This document shows, in pieces, positions 27,225 to 36,688 of a stretch of DNA of 64,000 nucleotides. The DNA comes from Rhodobacter sp. Lineage in GTDB: Bacteria; Pseudomonadota; Alphaproteobacteria; Rhodobacterales; Rhodobacteraceae. The stretch covers positions 1-64,000 of the forward strand of contig JACKKF010000006.1 of assembly GCA_020637555.1 (NCBI GenBank). Direction: 5' to 3'. A program made the position numbers and the translations under genes. The first letter of the stretch is position 1, and every line of letters starts with the position of its first letter. Under the pieces are notes generated by a model. The model did no database searches and was not told where the DNA came from. It saw only the letters and a list, made by a program, of their open reading frames with translations.

Positions 27225-27821
27225 ATGTGGGAAGACCGCTACGCTGCCGCTGGGGGCTATCTGTTTGGCACGGAACCCGCGCGGTTCCTGACCGAAAACC
27301 CCTGGCTCGTCCTGCCGGGCGGCACCGCGTTGAGCGTGGCCGACGGTGAAGGGCGCAACGCCGTTCACCTGGCGCGTGCCGGGATGCAGGTGTCGGCCTT
27401 CGACCTTTCGCCCACCGCGATCACGCGCGCCCGGGCCCTGGCCCAGGACGCGGGCGTGACACTGGAAACGCGGGTCTGCGCCTGGGATGCCTGGGACTGG
27501 ACCCGCCCGGTCGATCTGGTCATGGGCATCTTCATCCAGTTCGCCCCGCCCGATTTCCGCCTGCGCCAGTTCGCGGACATGGCCCGCGTCCTCGAACCCG
27601 GCGGCCGGCTTGTGCTGCACGGCTATACCCCGGAGCAGGTCGCCCTCGGCACCGGCGGCCCGCGCGACCCCGCGCACATGTATACCGAGGATATGCTGCG
27701 CAAAGCCTTTCCGGGGTGGGCCATCGAACGGCTGGCGCGCTATGAGCGCGACGTCCAGGAAGGACGCGGGCATTCCGGCCGCTCGGCGCTGATCGACTTC
27801 GTCGCCCGCAAGCCGCAGTGA
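27225..27821 (+). CDS. Class I SAM-dependent methyltransferase (TehB-like)
   Basis: A 198-residue methyltransferase of the TehB/Tellurite_Res-like group. The start MWEDRYAAAGGYLFGTEPARFL is typical of this group, and the SAM site is seen in ALSVADGEGRNAVHLARAG followed by an acidic residue in SAFDLSP. A later FAPPDFRLRQFADMARVLEPGGRLVL matches the end of the Rossmann domain. The ATG at 27225 is preceded by GGAGA; an alternative ATG lies four codons upstream at 27213. Substrate unknown; small thiols, selenite or tellurite are possible. Confidence 0.85.
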   Translation: MWEDRYAAAGGYLFGTEPARFLTENPWLVLPGGTALSVADGEGRNAVHLARAGMQVSAFDLSPTAITRARALAQDAGVTLETRVCAWDAWDWTRPVDLVMGIFIQFAPPDFRLRQFADMARVLEPGGRLVLHGYTPEQVALGTGGPRDPAHMYTEDMLRKAFPGWAIERLARYERDVQEGRGHSGRSALIDFVARKPQ

Positions 27822-27851
27822 ACCCGCCGGTCCCGATGCCCGTCCGCCTGT

Positions 27852-27906
27852 CCATCTTTGTGCCGGAAATATCCTCGGGGGTATCCAAAGGGGTGAAACC
27901 CTTTGG
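27852..27906 (-). repeat. Dispersed intergenic repeat, subtype 1
   Basis: Read on the minus strand, a stem (CCAAAGGG / CCCTTTGG, 6-base loop, 27885-27906) is followed by a C-run and a core with GAGGATATTTCCGGCACAAA before GATGG (27852-27881). It differs from the copy at 3045 by only a few bases. It lies in the 229-base gap between the methyltransferase gene and yajC. Confidence 0.8.
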
Positions 27907-27967
27907 CGGTGGGCTGGCCCCCACTCACGCCCCGTCACAGCCGCGTTATCGCCTGTCCGCCTGTCGC

Positions 27968-27994
27968 TTGAACTCACACCGACCCGCATATAGG
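27968..27994 (+). promoter_or_regulatory. Candidate promoter of the yajC-secDF operon
   Basis: TTGAAC at 27968-27973 and TATAGG at 27989-27994 are separated by 15 bases, 57 bases before the yajC start. The spacing is shorter than ideal, so this is a weak call. Confidence 0.3.
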
Positions 27995-28050
27995 GTGCGC
28001 GCCAATTCCAAAGGGCGCCAGCCCGGTCCATCATCCATCCGAGGAGCCCC

Positions 28051-28389
28051 ATGTTCGTAACCCCCGCCTTCGCCCAGACCGCAGGAGGCGCTGCCGGCGC
28101 CGGCAGCCTCGTGTCGTCGCTCGTGCCCTTCGTCCTGATCTTCGGGATCATGTGGTTCCTGCTCATCCGTCCCCAGCAGAAAAAGATGAAGGAGCATCGC
28201 GCGATGGTGGACGCGCTGCGTCGTGGCGACCAGATCGTCACCGCGGGCGGCCTGATCGGCAAGGTGCTCAAGGTCAAGGAAGACGGCGAGGTCGAGGTCG
28301 AGATCGCCGATGGCGTGAAGGTCCGCGTGGTGCGCTCGACCATCACCACCGTCCTGTCCAAGACCGAGCCCGCCGGTTCGGTCGAGTAA
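28051..28389 (+). CDS. yajC: Sec translocase accessory subunit YajC
   Basis: A 112-residue single-pass inner-membrane protein of the Sec holotranslocon. The membrane segment is SSLVPFVLIFGIMWFLLI at about 23-40, followed directly by RPQQKKMKEHRAMVDAL and GDQIVTAGGLIGKV, the standard family signature. The gene is first in a run with secD and secF on the same strand, and a CGAGGAG ribosome-binding site precedes the ATG. Confidence 0.95.
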   Translation: MFVTPAFAQTAGGAAGAGSLVSSLVPFVLIFGIMWFLLIRPQQKKMKEHRAMVDALRRGDQIVTAGGLIGKVLKVKEDGEVEVEIADGVKVRVVRSTITTVLSKTEPAGSVE

Positions 28390-28465
28390 CCCGCGGCGCC
28401 GCGGCCCCGGGGGCGCGGCGTCTGGTTCCCGCCCGGGGACGTCCCTATCAGCGCAAGGCATCTCC

Positions 28466-30130
28466 ATGCTGCAATTCTCCTTGTGGAAACGTGCCCTGAT
28501 CATTCTGGTCAGCCTCGCCGCCATGATCTTCGCGGCGCCGAACCTGTTCTATGATCGGGTCGAACAGCACAACGATGCGGTGGCACGGATCGCGGCGGGG
28601 CAGGACACGCCCGAGCTTCAGGCCCAGCGGTCGTTGTGGCCCGACTGGTTGCCCTCGGACATCGTGAACCTGGGTCTCGATCTGCGCGGCGGCGCGCATC
28701 TTCTGGCCGAGGTGCATGTGTCCGACGTCTATGCCGATCGCATCGACGCCTTGTGGCCCGAAGTGCGCGACCTTCTGCGCAACGAACGCGCGACCGTGGG
28801 CGGCGTGCGGCGGATGCCGTCGGACGACCCGGGCGTCCTGCGCGTGGCGATCGGCAACGCCGATGCCCTGCAACACGCGCTGCAGGTGGTGCAGACCCTC
28901 GCGCAGCCCGTGACCACCCTGACCGGCATCGGCCAGCACGATCTGGATATCCATCTGGACAACGGCCAGATCGTCATCACCCTGTCCGAGGCCGAGCGCC
29001 TGGCGACCGACGATCGCACGATGCGCCAGTCGCTGGAGATCATCCGCCGCCGCGTCGACGAGGTCGGCACCCGCGAGCCGACCATCCTGCGCGAAGGCAG
29101 CGATCGCATCCTGATCGAGGTGCCCGGGCTGGGCTCGGCCGAGGAACTGAAGGCGCTGATCGGCACGACCGCGCGGCTGACGTTCCACCCGGTCGTGCGC
29201 ACCACCTCGAATCCCAACGAGGCACCGGGACCGCGCCAGTTCATCGCGCCGTCGGAAACCGATCCGACCCAGCTTTATGTGCTGGAGACCACGCCGGTCG
29301 TCACCGGCGAACAACTGACCGATGCGCAGCCGACCTTTGACCAGAACGGGCGTCCGGCGGTGAGTTTCCGCTTCAACCCGGCCGGGGCGCGGGCCTTCGG
29401 CCTGTATACCGCCGACCATATCGGCAGCCCGTTCGCCATCGTGCTGGATGACAAGGTGATCTCGGCCCCGGTGATCCAGTCGGCGATTCCGGGTGGATCG
29501 GGCATCATCACCGGCCGTTTCACGGTCGAGGAAAGCACCAACCTGGCCGTGCTGCTGCGCGCCGGCGCGCTGCCGGCGCAGATGACCTTCCTGGAAGAAC
29601 GCACGATCGGCCCCGAACTGGGGCAGGACAGCATCGACGCGGGCAAGATCGCCGCGGTCGTCGCCTCGGTCGCGGTGCTGGGCTACATGGCCTTGAGCTA
29701 TGGCTTCTTCGGCTGGATCGCGAATGTCGCGCTGGTATTCAACATCGCCATGGTCTTTGCCATCCTGTCGCTGATCGGCGGCACGCTGACGCTGCCCGGC
29801 ATCGCCGGCATCGTGCTGACCATCGGCATGGCGGTCGACGCCAACGTGCTGATCTTCGAACGCATCCGCGAGGAATTGCGAACGGCACGCGGCCCGGCCC
29901 GGGCCATCGAACTGGGCTATGAGCGGGCGATGTCGGCCATTCTGGACGCCAACATCACCACCTTCATCACCGCGGCCATCCTGTTCGCGCTGGGTTCGGG
30001 CCCGGTGCGCGGCTTTGCCATCACCCTGGGGCTGGGGATCGTCACATCGGTGTTTTCGGCGATCTACATCACCCGTCTCATCATCGTCTGGTGGTTCGAA
30101 CGCCGCCGTCCCAAGACGCTGAACCTCTGA
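28466..30130 (+). CDS. secD: Protein translocase subunit SecD
   Basis: A 554-residue inner-membrane protein that, with SecF, uses the proton gradient to help pull proteins across the membrane. It has one N-terminal membrane segment at about 9-29, a large periplasmic domain beginning LGLDLRGGAHLL, and a C-terminal block of five membrane segments. The motif GMAVDANVLIFERIREEL holds the conserved Asp of the fourth segment. The gap to yajC is 76 bases and to secF 10 bases, as expected for one operon. Confidence 0.96.
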   Translation: MLQFSLWKRALIILVSLAAMIFAAPNLFYDRVEQHNDAVARIAAGQDTPELQAQRSLWPDWLPSDIVNLGLDLRGGAHLLAEVHVSDVYADRIDALWPEVRDLLRNERATVGGVRRMPSDDPGVLRVAIGNADALQHALQVVQTLAQPVTTLTGIGQHDLDIHLDNGQIVITLSEAERLATDDRTMRQSLEIIRRRVDEVGTREPTILREGSDRILIEVPGLGSAEELKALIGTTARLTFHPVVRTTSNPNEAPGPRQFIAPSETDPTQLYVLETTPVVTGEQLTDAQPTFDQNGRPAVSFRFNPAGARAFGLYTADHIGSPFAIVLDDKVISAPVIQSAIPGGSGIITGRFTVEESTNLAVLLRAGALPAQMTFLEERTIGPELGQDSIDAGKIAAVVASVAVLGYMALSYGFFGWIANVALVFNIAMVFAILSLIGGTLTLPGIAGIVLTIGMAVDANVLIFERIREELRTARGPARAIELGYERAMSAILDANITTFITAAILFALGSGPVRGFAITLGLGIVTSVFSAIYITRLIIVWWFERRRPKTLNL

Positions 30131-30140
30131 GGAGCGACCC

Positions 30141-31121
30141 ATGTTCCGGCTGAAACTCGTTCCCGACGATACTGACATCAACTTCATGGGGCCGTGGCGC
30201 TTTACCTTCGGCACCTCGGTCGTTCTGGTGGTGCTGGCGCTGGTGGCCTTCCTGTCCATCGGGCTGAACTTCGGCATCGACTTCAAGGGTGGCACGTCGA
30301 TCCGCACCGAGGCGACGCAACCCGTGGATGTCGGCGGCTACCGCCAGGCCATCGTGCCGCTGAACGTCGGCGACGTGGCAATCTCGCAGGTTTTCGATCC
30401 GTCGTTCGGGCCGGAACGCAATGTCGCCTCGATCCGGATCGAGGCGCAGGACGGGTCGGAAGCGGTCTCGCAGGCGATGCTGGACCGCATCCAGACCGCG
30501 TTGCAGGGCGTTGATCCCTCGCTGCATTTCACCTCGGTCGAGTCGGTGGGGCCCAAGGTTTCGGGCGAACTGGTGCAAGAGGCGATTCTGGCCGTCCTGG
30601 CGGCGCTGGGCGCGGTGCTGGTCTATATCTGGTTGCGGTTCGAATGGCAGTTCGCGCTGGGCGCGGTGGCGGCACTGGTGCATGACATCATCCTGACCAT
30701 CGGCGTGTTCACGGTGCTGCAGTTGCGTTTCGACCTGACCATCATCGCGGCGCTGCTGACCATCGTCGGCTATTCGCTGAACGACACGGTGGTGGTGTTC
30801 GACCGTATCCGGGAAAACCTGATCAAGTGGAAACAGCGCAGCCTGACCGAGGTCATGAACCTGTCGCTGAACGAAACGCTGACGCGGACGTTGATGACCT
30901 CGTTCACCACGCTGATCGCGCTGATCGCGCTGTTCCTTCTGGGGGGCGACGTGATCCGGGGCTTTGTCTTTGCGATGATCTGGGGCGTGTTCGTCGGCAC
31001 CTGGTCGTCGATCTATGTCGCGGCGGTGATCGTCAAGATGCTGGGTGTGCGGCGTGACCTGGGCAAGGGCGGCGACACCTCGGCGGCGGGGACGCAGTTC
31101 GCGACCTCGGGGTCGAAATGA
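30141..31121 (+). CDS. secF: Protein translocase subunit SecF
   Basis: A 326-residue partner of SecD with six membrane segments. The conserved N-terminal NFGIDFKGGTSI lies just after the first segment. The block TIVGYSLNDTVVVFDRIREN holds the proton-path Asp, with ALFLLGGDVIRGF after it. A GAGGAG site lies upstream of the ATG. Its stop overlaps the start of the next gene by 4 bases (ATGA). Confidence 0.96.
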   Translation: MFRLKLVPDDTDINFMGPWRFTFGTSVVLVVLALVAFLSIGLNFGIDFKGGTSIRTEATQPVDVGGYRQAIVPLNVGDVAISQVFDPSFGPERNVASIRIEAQDGSEAVSQAMLDRIQTALQGVDPSLHFTSVESVGPKVSGELVQEAILAVLAALGAVLVYIWLRFEWQFALGAVAALVHDIILTIGVFTVLQLRFDLTIIAALLTIVGYSLNDTVVVFDRIRENLIKWKQRSLTEVMNLSLNETLTRTLMTSFTTLIALIALFLLGGDVIRGFVFAMIWGVFVGTWSSIYVAAVIVKMLGVRRDLGKGGDTSAAGTQFATSGSK

Positions 31122-31495
31122 ACCTGACCGAGATCGACTTCGGCGCCGCCCGCCCGATCGAGGGTTACGGCGCAGATTTCTACCGGCTGGACGGGGTCGC
31201 CCATCCCGCGCCTGTGGTGATCGCGCCGGGACAGGCTGCGCGCTGGCGCGGCTATGACGATCCGGCGCCGCTGCTGGCCTTGGCGGGGCAGATCGACGTG
31301 CTGTTCATCGGCACCGGGCCCGAAATCGCCCCCATTCCCGCCGCGCTGCGTCGCACGCTGGAAGCGGCGGGCCTTGGGATCGAGATCATGGCGTCGGCCG
31401 CCGCCTGCCGCACCTACAACGTGCTGCTGTCCGAGGGGCGTCGCGTCGCTGTCGCGTTGCTGCCGGCCGGTCAGTCCACCCGCGCGACCGGCTGA
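31118..31495 (+). CDS. Mth938-like domain protein (NDUFAF3/DUF498 family)
   Basis: A 125-residue protein of the Mth938/DUF498 family. Mitochondrial relatives (NDUFAF3) help assemble respiratory complex I; the bacterial role is not established, and proximity to secDF is a common arrangement in alphaproteobacteria. Typical stretches are IEGYGADFYRLDG, DVLFIGTGPEIAPIP and AACRTYNVLLSEGR. Its start overlaps secF by 4 bases. Its last 25 bases overlap the end of the convergent ygfZ-like gene. Confidence 0.85.
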   Translation: MNLTEIDFGAARPIEGYGADFYRLDGVAHPAPVVIAPGQAARWRGYDDPAPLLALAGQIDVLFIGTGPEIAPIPAALRRTLEAAGLGIEIMASAAACRTYNVLLSEGRRVAVALLPAGQSTRATG

Positions 31496-32241
31496 CCCGC
31501 CGCGCTGAGCGGACCGTCCGCCCGGTCCAGCCGCATCAGGGCCAACCCCTTGCCACCGGCCTGCGTATAGACCGCGCCAGCTTCGCGCCCGTCGTCCATC
31601 AGCACGGGCGTCCCCGGCGGAACGGGGTGGGGCAGCGCCAGCACCACCAGCCCGCGCCTGAGTTCGGTCTTGTGGTGCATCCGGGCGGTGACTTCCTGGC
31701 CGACGTAACATCCCTTGCGGAAATCGACGCCGTTCAGGCGTGCAAACCCCAGTTCCAGGATGAAACTGTCGCCCGGGACCAGTTCGGCCCCGGTCTCGGG
31801 GACCTTCAGCGCGATTCGCAGCGCGTCCCAATCCACCGCCGCGCCCCGGGTGAGCGCCTGCCCATAGAGGCGCCAGCCCAGGCCCGCGTCGCGCGGATCG
31901 GGCAGGGCCCCGTCGGGTGCGGGGCCGATGCCGCGCGTGACCGGCAGATCGACCGGCGCGATCTCGACCCTGGATCGCAGCTTGAACATCGTCAGGCGCC
32001 GGGTCAGGTCGTCAGCCAGGTCCGCGGCCACGTCGATCAGCACGCAATCGGGCTGCGCCACCAGCAGGAAATCCGCGATCAGCTTGCCCTGCGGGGTCAG
32101 CAGCGCCGCATAGCCGATACCGTCGCGCAGGATGCGCCCCATGTCCTGGGTGACCAGGCCTTGCAGGTATTTCTCACGGTCGGGGCCAGTGACACGCAGG
32201 ACGGCACGGCCGGGGGCAGGGGCGCAGCGGGTTTCGGTCAT
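31471..32241 (-). CDS. ygfZ: YgfZ/GcvT-domain folate-binding protein
   Basis: A 256-residue protein of the YgfZ/IBA57 family, which uses tetrahydrofolate to support iron-sulfur cluster proteins. The signature KGCYVGQEVTARMHH with its conserved Cys is present, as are the N-terminal LRVTGPDREKYLQGLVTQD and LTPQGKLIADFLL. It is convergent with the Mth938-like gene, overlapping it by 25 bases, and lies 54 bases downstream of the phosphatase gene on the same strand. Confidence 0.9.
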   Translation of the reverse strand: MTETRCAPAPGRAVLRVTGPDREKYLQGLVTQDMGRILRDGIGYAALLTPQGKLIADFLLVAQPDCVLIDVAADLADDLTRRLTMFKLRSRVEIAPVDLPVTRGIGPAPDGALPDPRDAGLGWRLYGQALTRGAAVDWDALRIALKVPETGAELVPGDSFILELGFARLNGVDFRKGCYVGQEVTARMHHKTELRRGLVVLALPHPVPPGTPVLMDDGREAGAVYTQAGGKGLALMRLDRADGPLSAAGQPVARVD

Positions 32242-32295
32242 CGGTTTCTCCTGTCACAGGCCGATATAGCCCGGACGACGCGCCTGCACAGCCCC

Positions 32296-32985
32296 TCAGC
32301 CCCAACGGCGCCCGGTGCGCGCTTCGAACGCGGCGACGACGGCCCATTGGTCATAGTCGGTTTCCACCCAGTCGCGGAACGACCTGCCGTGGACCTCGGC
32401 TTCGCGGGCATAGAGCAGGAAGATATCGTCCTGTATCCCCTCAGGGCCGTCGGACTTGTGATGAAAGCGGCGGGACAACTGCTGCATCGCCTGTGTCGTG
32501 TCGTCGCCGCATTTGACCAGTCGCCAGACCGTCGCGGCCGTGCCCGTCCGGTCGGCGCCGGATTTGCAGTGGATGACCAGCGGCAGGTCGACGCTGTCAA
32601 AGATCCGGATCATGTCCAGCAGCGCCTGACGGCTGGGCGGGTTCTTGGCCGCCAGGTCGATCGCGTGAAAGGCCAGCCCCAGACGGTCGCAGGCCTCCTG
32701 CTCGAACAGCGCATAGCTTTGCGCCGGCTGTCCGCGCAGGGACAGGACGCTGCGCACGCCCTCGGCGGCCAGCCGTTCCAGATCGCGCGGGGTGGGCTGG
32801 TTCATGCGCCAGACCCCGGGCGCGACCTCGGCCCGGTTCTTCGACAGCGCCCGCAGAAAGGCGTGGTCGATCAGTTGCGTGTGCCACCAGGCCCGCCGTC
32901 GCCCTTCCGGGGTCTGGATGTCGCCGGCCCATGCGTCATCCAGACGCCGCCGCAGCGCCTTGGCCCGCTGCTTCAATCCCTTCAT
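32296..32985 (-). CDS. Protein tyrosine / dual-specificity phosphatase family protein
   Basis: A 229-residue protein with the CX5R catalytic loop of cysteine phosphatases (VIHCKSGADRTGTAA). Upstream of it lies a general-acid region with the pattern GVRSVLSLRGQP and AFHAIDLAAKNPPS. Its N-terminal 45 residues are basic and include DAWAGDIQTPEGRRRAWWH. Proteins of this type in Rhodobacteraceae have no known substrate; protein tyrosine, phosphoinositide or another small phosphate ester are possible. It is probably cotranscribed with the ygfZ-like gene. Confidence 0.8.
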   Translation of the reverse strand: MKGLKQRAKALRRRLDDAWAGDIQTPEGRRRAWWHTQLIDHAFLRALSKNRAEVAPGVWRMNQPTPRDLERLAAEGVRSVLSLRGQPAQSYALFEQEACDRLGLAFHAIDLAAKNPPSRQALLDMIRIFDSVDLPLVIHCKSGADRTGTAATVWRLVKCGDDTTQAMQQLSRRFHHKSDGPEGIQDDIFLLYAREAEVHGRSFRDWVETDYDQWAVVAAFEARTGRRWG

Positions 32986-33102
32986 TCCGCCCCCTTGTTC
33001 GGCCCGAGAGGCCTGCCGCGCCCAGGGGCCCGAGGCCCGGCGAATCGGCGTTGACCGCGTTTCCGAGGGTCACTAACCATAACCTCCGAAGGAGACACCA
33101 TA

Positions 33103-34290
33103 ATGACCCTTGCAGCCGGCCGCCACTACCTCGCCATTCCGGGACCGTCGGTCATGCCGGACCGTGTGCTGAATGCCATGCATCAGGCGGCGCCGAACAT
33201 CTATGAGGGGCCCTTGATCGACGGTGTCCCGCCTCTGAAGCAGGCGCTGAAGGATGTGGCGCTGACACGGCAGAACCTGGCGCTCTATATCGGCAACGGT
33301 CATGCGACCTGGGAAGCCGCGAACACCAACGTCTTTCGCCGGGGTGACAGCGCGGTGGTGCTGGCTACCGGCCGTTTCGGCCACGGCTGGGCGGACCATG
33401 CCCGCGCGCTGGGCGTCGATGCCCGGATGACCGATTTCGGCAAGTCGGCACCTGTGGATCTGAACCGCGCCGAAGCCGCCCTCAAGGCCGCGCCGGATGC
33501 GCGGGCGGTGCTGGTGACCCATGTCGATACGTCCTCGAGCGCGAAAAGCGATATTGCGGGCATCCGGCGGCTGATGGACGATCTGGGCCATCCCGGATTG
33601 CTGATGGTCGATTGCATCGCTTCGCTGGGCTGCGACGAATTCCGCATGGATGACTGGGGGGTCGACGTGATGATCGCCGCCAGCCAGAAAGGGTTGATGA
33701 CCCCGCCGGGACTGGGCCTGGTGTTCTTCTCGGATCGGGCGGCCGAGATCGGCAGGGACAGCGATCTGCGCACGCCCTATTGGGACTGGACGCCCCGCAA
33801 TGCCCCCAGCGCCTTTTACGAGAACTGGTTCGGGACCGCGCCGACCCACCACCTGATGGGCTTGCAGGCGGCGCTGGCGATGATCCAGGAGGAAGGTCTG
33901 GACAATGTCTGGGACCGCCACGCGCGACTGGCGCGCGCGGTCTGGGCGGCGGCCGAGGCCTGGGGCCAGGGGGGCGATTGCCGGCTGAACATCGCCGATC
34001 CGGCCCACCGCGGCCATTCCGTCACGGCGATGCGGTTGGCGAACGGTGACGGCACGCGCCTGCGCCGCTGGTGCGAGAGCGAGGCCGGTGTCACGCTGGG
34101 CATCGGTCTGGGCATGGCTGAGCCGGGAACGCCCGCGGCGGACGATTTCTTCCGCGTCGCGCACATGGGGCATGTGAACGCGCACATGACGCTGGGGGTC
34201 CTGTCGGTGATGGACGCGGGAATGAAGGCGCTGGGCATTGCGCACGGTCCCGGGGCGCTGGACGCGGCCGCGCGCGCCATGCTGGCCTGA
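33103..34290 (+). CDS. Class V PLP-dependent aminotransferase (alanine/serine--glyoxylate type)
   Basis: A 395-residue class V aminotransferase. The opening HYLAIPGPSVMPDRVLNAM is characteristic of the alanine--glyoxylate and serine--glyoxylate aminotransferase group. The PLP-binding lysine lies in AASQKGLMTPPGLG, and the Asp that holds the pyridine ring in LLMVDCIASLGCDEF. Donor and acceptor cannot be told by eye. No serine-cycle or beta-hydroxyaspartate-cycle genes are next to it, so a general glyoxylate-linked role is inferred. AAGGAGAC precedes the ATG. Confidence 0.85.
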   Translation: MTLAAGRHYLAIPGPSVMPDRVLNAMHQAAPNIYEGPLIDGVPPLKQALKDVALTRQNLALYIGNGHATWEAANTNVFRRGDSAVVLATGRFGHGWADHARALGVDARMTDFGKSAPVDLNRAEAALKAAPDARAVLVTHVDTSSSAKSDIAGIRRLMDDLGHPGLLMVDCIASLGCDEFRMDDWGVDVMIAASQKGLMTPPGLGLVFFSDRAAEIGRDSDLRTPYWDWTPRNAPSAFYENWFGTAPTHHLMGLQAALAMIQEEGLDNVWDRHARLARAVWAAAEAWGQGGDCRLNIADPAHRGHSVTAMRLANGDGTRLRRWCESEAGVTLGIGLGMAEPGTPAADDFFRVAHMGHVNAHMTLGVLSVMDAGMKALGIAHGPGALDAAARAMLA

Positions 34291-34305
34291 CGGCGAGGCG
34301 CGCGC

Positions 34306-35490
34306 TCAGGCGGCGTCGTTCAGGGGTTTTTGCAGCAGCGCGATGGCGGCCCCCACCAGCAGGATGCCCGCCGCCGCCAGCAAGGCGGTGCCGATGCTGC
34401 CCGACCGGTCGCCCAGCCAGCCGGCGGCATAGGGGCCCACCGTCTGCGCCACGGCAAAGACCACGGTGAACAGGCTGATCGCCGGCCCCCAGCCGTCTGG
34501 CGGCAGGTTCTTGCGGGCAAAGTTGGTCACCGCCGATGGCGCCATGAACACGCAAGATCCAAAGACCAGCGCCGACAGCGCCAGCCCCGGCACACTGGGC
34601 CAGAGCACCGGCAACGCCGACCCGATGGCGATCCCCGTCAGCACCATCGCCAGCGGGCGCCCGCTGGCGTGGCGGGCAAAGACACCGCGCCACAGCAGCG
34701 GCGACAGCGTGATCGCGCTGCCGACCAGCACCCAGATCAGCGCGACCTGCACGGGGCCTGCCTGCTGTTCCCTCATCCAGGCAGACAGAAAGGTCAGGTA
34801 GACGATATACCCCAGGCCGAACCCCGCGTATCCGGCGAACTCCGCCGCCATGCGGCGCAGGGGCAGGGGGGACACCCGGGTTTGCCGCGCCTCGGCCGCG
34901 TGGGCGGCCCGCGCGGCCCACAGTCCCATCGGCACGCAGATCAGGCTGAGGGTGCCGACGATGACCCAGGCCCATGGCCAGGACTGGGGCCCCCAATGCG
35001 CCAGCATTGGCGGCAGGGTCGCGCCACACAGGACGATGGCCGATCCCCCGCCCGATCCGAACAGGATCGCGATTCCCAGCGCATTGCGGCGCGGGTTGTC
35101 CGACCAGAGGCGCGCGGCCAGTGCCCCGGCGGTGGAAAACGACAGCGCCCCCGCCAGCCCCGTGATGAACCGCCACAGGCTTTGCCACCACAGCGCCGGC
35201 ACCAGCCCTGTCGCCAGGATCGACAGCGCGGTCACCACCAGCCCCCAGGCGAACAGGCCGTTGGGCGCGCGCCGCCGAAGCGCCAGCATCGTGCCGACCG
35301 CCCCCAGGATGTAGCCCAGCGCATTCGCCGTGTTCAACCAGCCGGCCTGGGCATAGCTCCAGCCCAGATCGCTGCGCATCGCCGGCAGGATCAGCCCATA
35401 GGCGAAGCGCCCGAAGCCGTTGGTGACCAGGACCCCCAGCGCCAGACCCAGCAGAACCAGCCACGGATTGGGCCCCTTGGTGTTGGTCAT
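34306..35490 (-). CDS. MFS transporter, YbfB/YjiJ family
   Basis: A 394-residue transporter with about twelve hydrophobic segments. The first segment (GLALGVLVTNGFGRFAYGLI) and the following LPAMRSDLGWSYAQAGWLNTA are typical of the YbfB/YjiJ branch. Substrate unknown. The ATG at 35490 is favoured because upstream in-frame sequence (to 35625) is rich in Arg, Cys and Trp and would overlap pheS. The gene is convergent with the aminotransferase and divergent from pheS. Confidence 0.85.
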   Translation of the reverse strand: MTNTKGPNPWLVLLGLALGVLVTNGFGRFAYGLILPAMRSDLGWSYAQAGWLNTANALGYILGAVGTMLALRRRAPNGLFAWGLVVTALSILATGLVPALWWQSLWRFITGLAGALSFSTAGALAARLWSDNPRRNALGIAILFGSGGGSAIVLCGATLPPMLAHWGPQSWPWAWVIVGTLSLICVPMGLWAARAAHAAEARQTRVSPLPLRRMAAEFAGYAGFGLGYIVYLTFLSAWMREQQAGPVQVALIWVLVGSAITLSPLLWRGVFARHASGRPLAMVLTGIAIGSALPVLWPSVPGLALSALVFGSCVFMAPSAVTNFARKNLPPDGWGPAISLFTVVFAVAQTVGPYAAGWLGDRSGSIGTALLAAAGILLVGAAIALLQKPLNDAA

Positions 35491-35623
35491 CGGTCGCTCC
35501 GGCATTGTGTTCCGGGTCTTGATGCCGCAGCCGGCGCGCCGCCACAAGACCGCGTGCCACTGTCCCCGGCTTGCATTCGCGCCCGTCGGCGGATAGCAGA
35601 AGCGCGTCAGTCCGGAGGCCGTC

Positions 35624-36685
35624 ATGCAGAACCTGCGCGAAACCTACCTTGCCCGCATCTCGGGGGCCGCCGATCAGGCGGCGCTGGAAGAGGTGCGTCT
35701 TGCCGCTTTGGGCAAGAAGGGCGAGATCAGCCTGATGATGCGCGAGCTGGGCCGCATGACGCCCGAGGAACGCCAGACCACCGGCAAGGCGCTGAACGCG
35801 CTCAAGGACGAGATCGACACCGCGCTGCGCGCGCGCAAGGTCGCGCTTGAGGATGCGGCGCTGGACGAGCGGCTCAAGGCCGAGTGGCTGGACGTGACCC
35901 TGCCCGCGCGCCACCGCCCCCGGGGCACGATCCACCCGGTCAGCCAGGTGACCGAGGAATGCACCGCGATCTTCGCCGACATGGGCTTTCGCGTGGCCGA
36001 AGGCCCGCAGATCGAAACCGACTGGTATAATTTCGACGCGCTGAACATCGCGCCCGAGCATCCCGCCCGGCAAGAGCACGACACCTTCTTCATGCACCGC
36101 GCCGAGGGCGACAACCGCCCGCCGCATGTGCTGCGCACCCACACCTCGCCGGTGCAGATCCGCGCGATGCAGGCGCAGGGCGCGCCGATCCGCGTGATCG
36201 CGCCGGGGCGCGTCTACCGGATGGACATGGACCAGACCCATGCGCCGATGTTCCACCAGATCGAAGGCATGGCCATCGACAAGGACATCTCGATGGCGAA
36301 CCTGAAATGGGTGCTTGAGGAGTTCTTCACCGCCTTTTTCGGCACCAAGGTGAAGACCCGCTTCCGGGCCTCGCATTTCCCGTTCACCGAACCCTCGGCC
36401 GAGGTGGACATCCAGTGTTCCTGGGTCAACGGGCAATTGCGCGTGGGCGAGGGCGACGGCTGGCTGGAAGTGCTGGGTTCGGGCATGATGCATCCGCATG
36501 TGCTGCGCGCGGGCGGCGTCGATCCCGACGAATGGCAGGGCTTTGCCTTCGGCATGGGGATCGACCGGATGGCGATGCTGAAATACGGCATCCCTGACCT
36601 GCGGGCGTTCTTCGAAAGCGACCTGCGCTGGCTGAGGCACTACGGCTTCGGCGCGCTTGAGGCGCCGAGCGTCCACGCCGGATGA
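35624..36685 (+). CDS. pheS: Phenylalanyl-tRNA synthetase alpha subunit
   Basis: A 353-residue class II synthetase subunit that joins phenylalanine to tRNA-Phe as an alpha2beta2 enzyme. An N-terminal coiled coil (about 1-90) is followed by class II motifs: HPVSQVTEECTAIFADMGF, the motif 2 region APGRVYRMDMDQTHAPMFHQ and motif 3 GFAFGMGIDRMAMLKYGI. GAEP-type residues around FPFTEPSAEVD fit the Phe pocket. The partner pheT is about 4.5 kb downstream instead of directly adjacent. An AT-richer interrupted gene begins 3 bases after this stop. Confidence 0.96.
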   Translation: MQNLRETYLARISGAADQAALEEVRLAALGKKGEISLMMRELGRMTPEERQTTGKALNALKDEIDTALRARKVALEDAALDERLKAEWLDVTLPARHRPRGTIHPVSQVTEECTAIFADMGFRVAEGPQIETDWYNFDALNIAPEHPARQEHDTFFMHRAEGDNRPPHVLRTHTSPVQIRAMQAQGAPIRVIAPGRVYRMDMDQTHAPMFHQIEGMAIDKDISMANLKWVLEEFFTAFFGTKVKTRFRASHFPFTEPSAEVDIQCSWVNGQLRVGEGDGWLEVLGSGMMHPHVLRAGGVDPDEWQGFAFGMGIDRMAMLKYGIPDLRAFFESDLRWLRHYGFGALEAPSVHAG

Positions 36686-36688
36686 GGT

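Noticed and set aside
35540..35623. Phe-rich leader peptide upstream of pheS, by analogy with E. coli pheM
   Set aside because: The only short frame there has a single Phe codon and no convincing competing stems.
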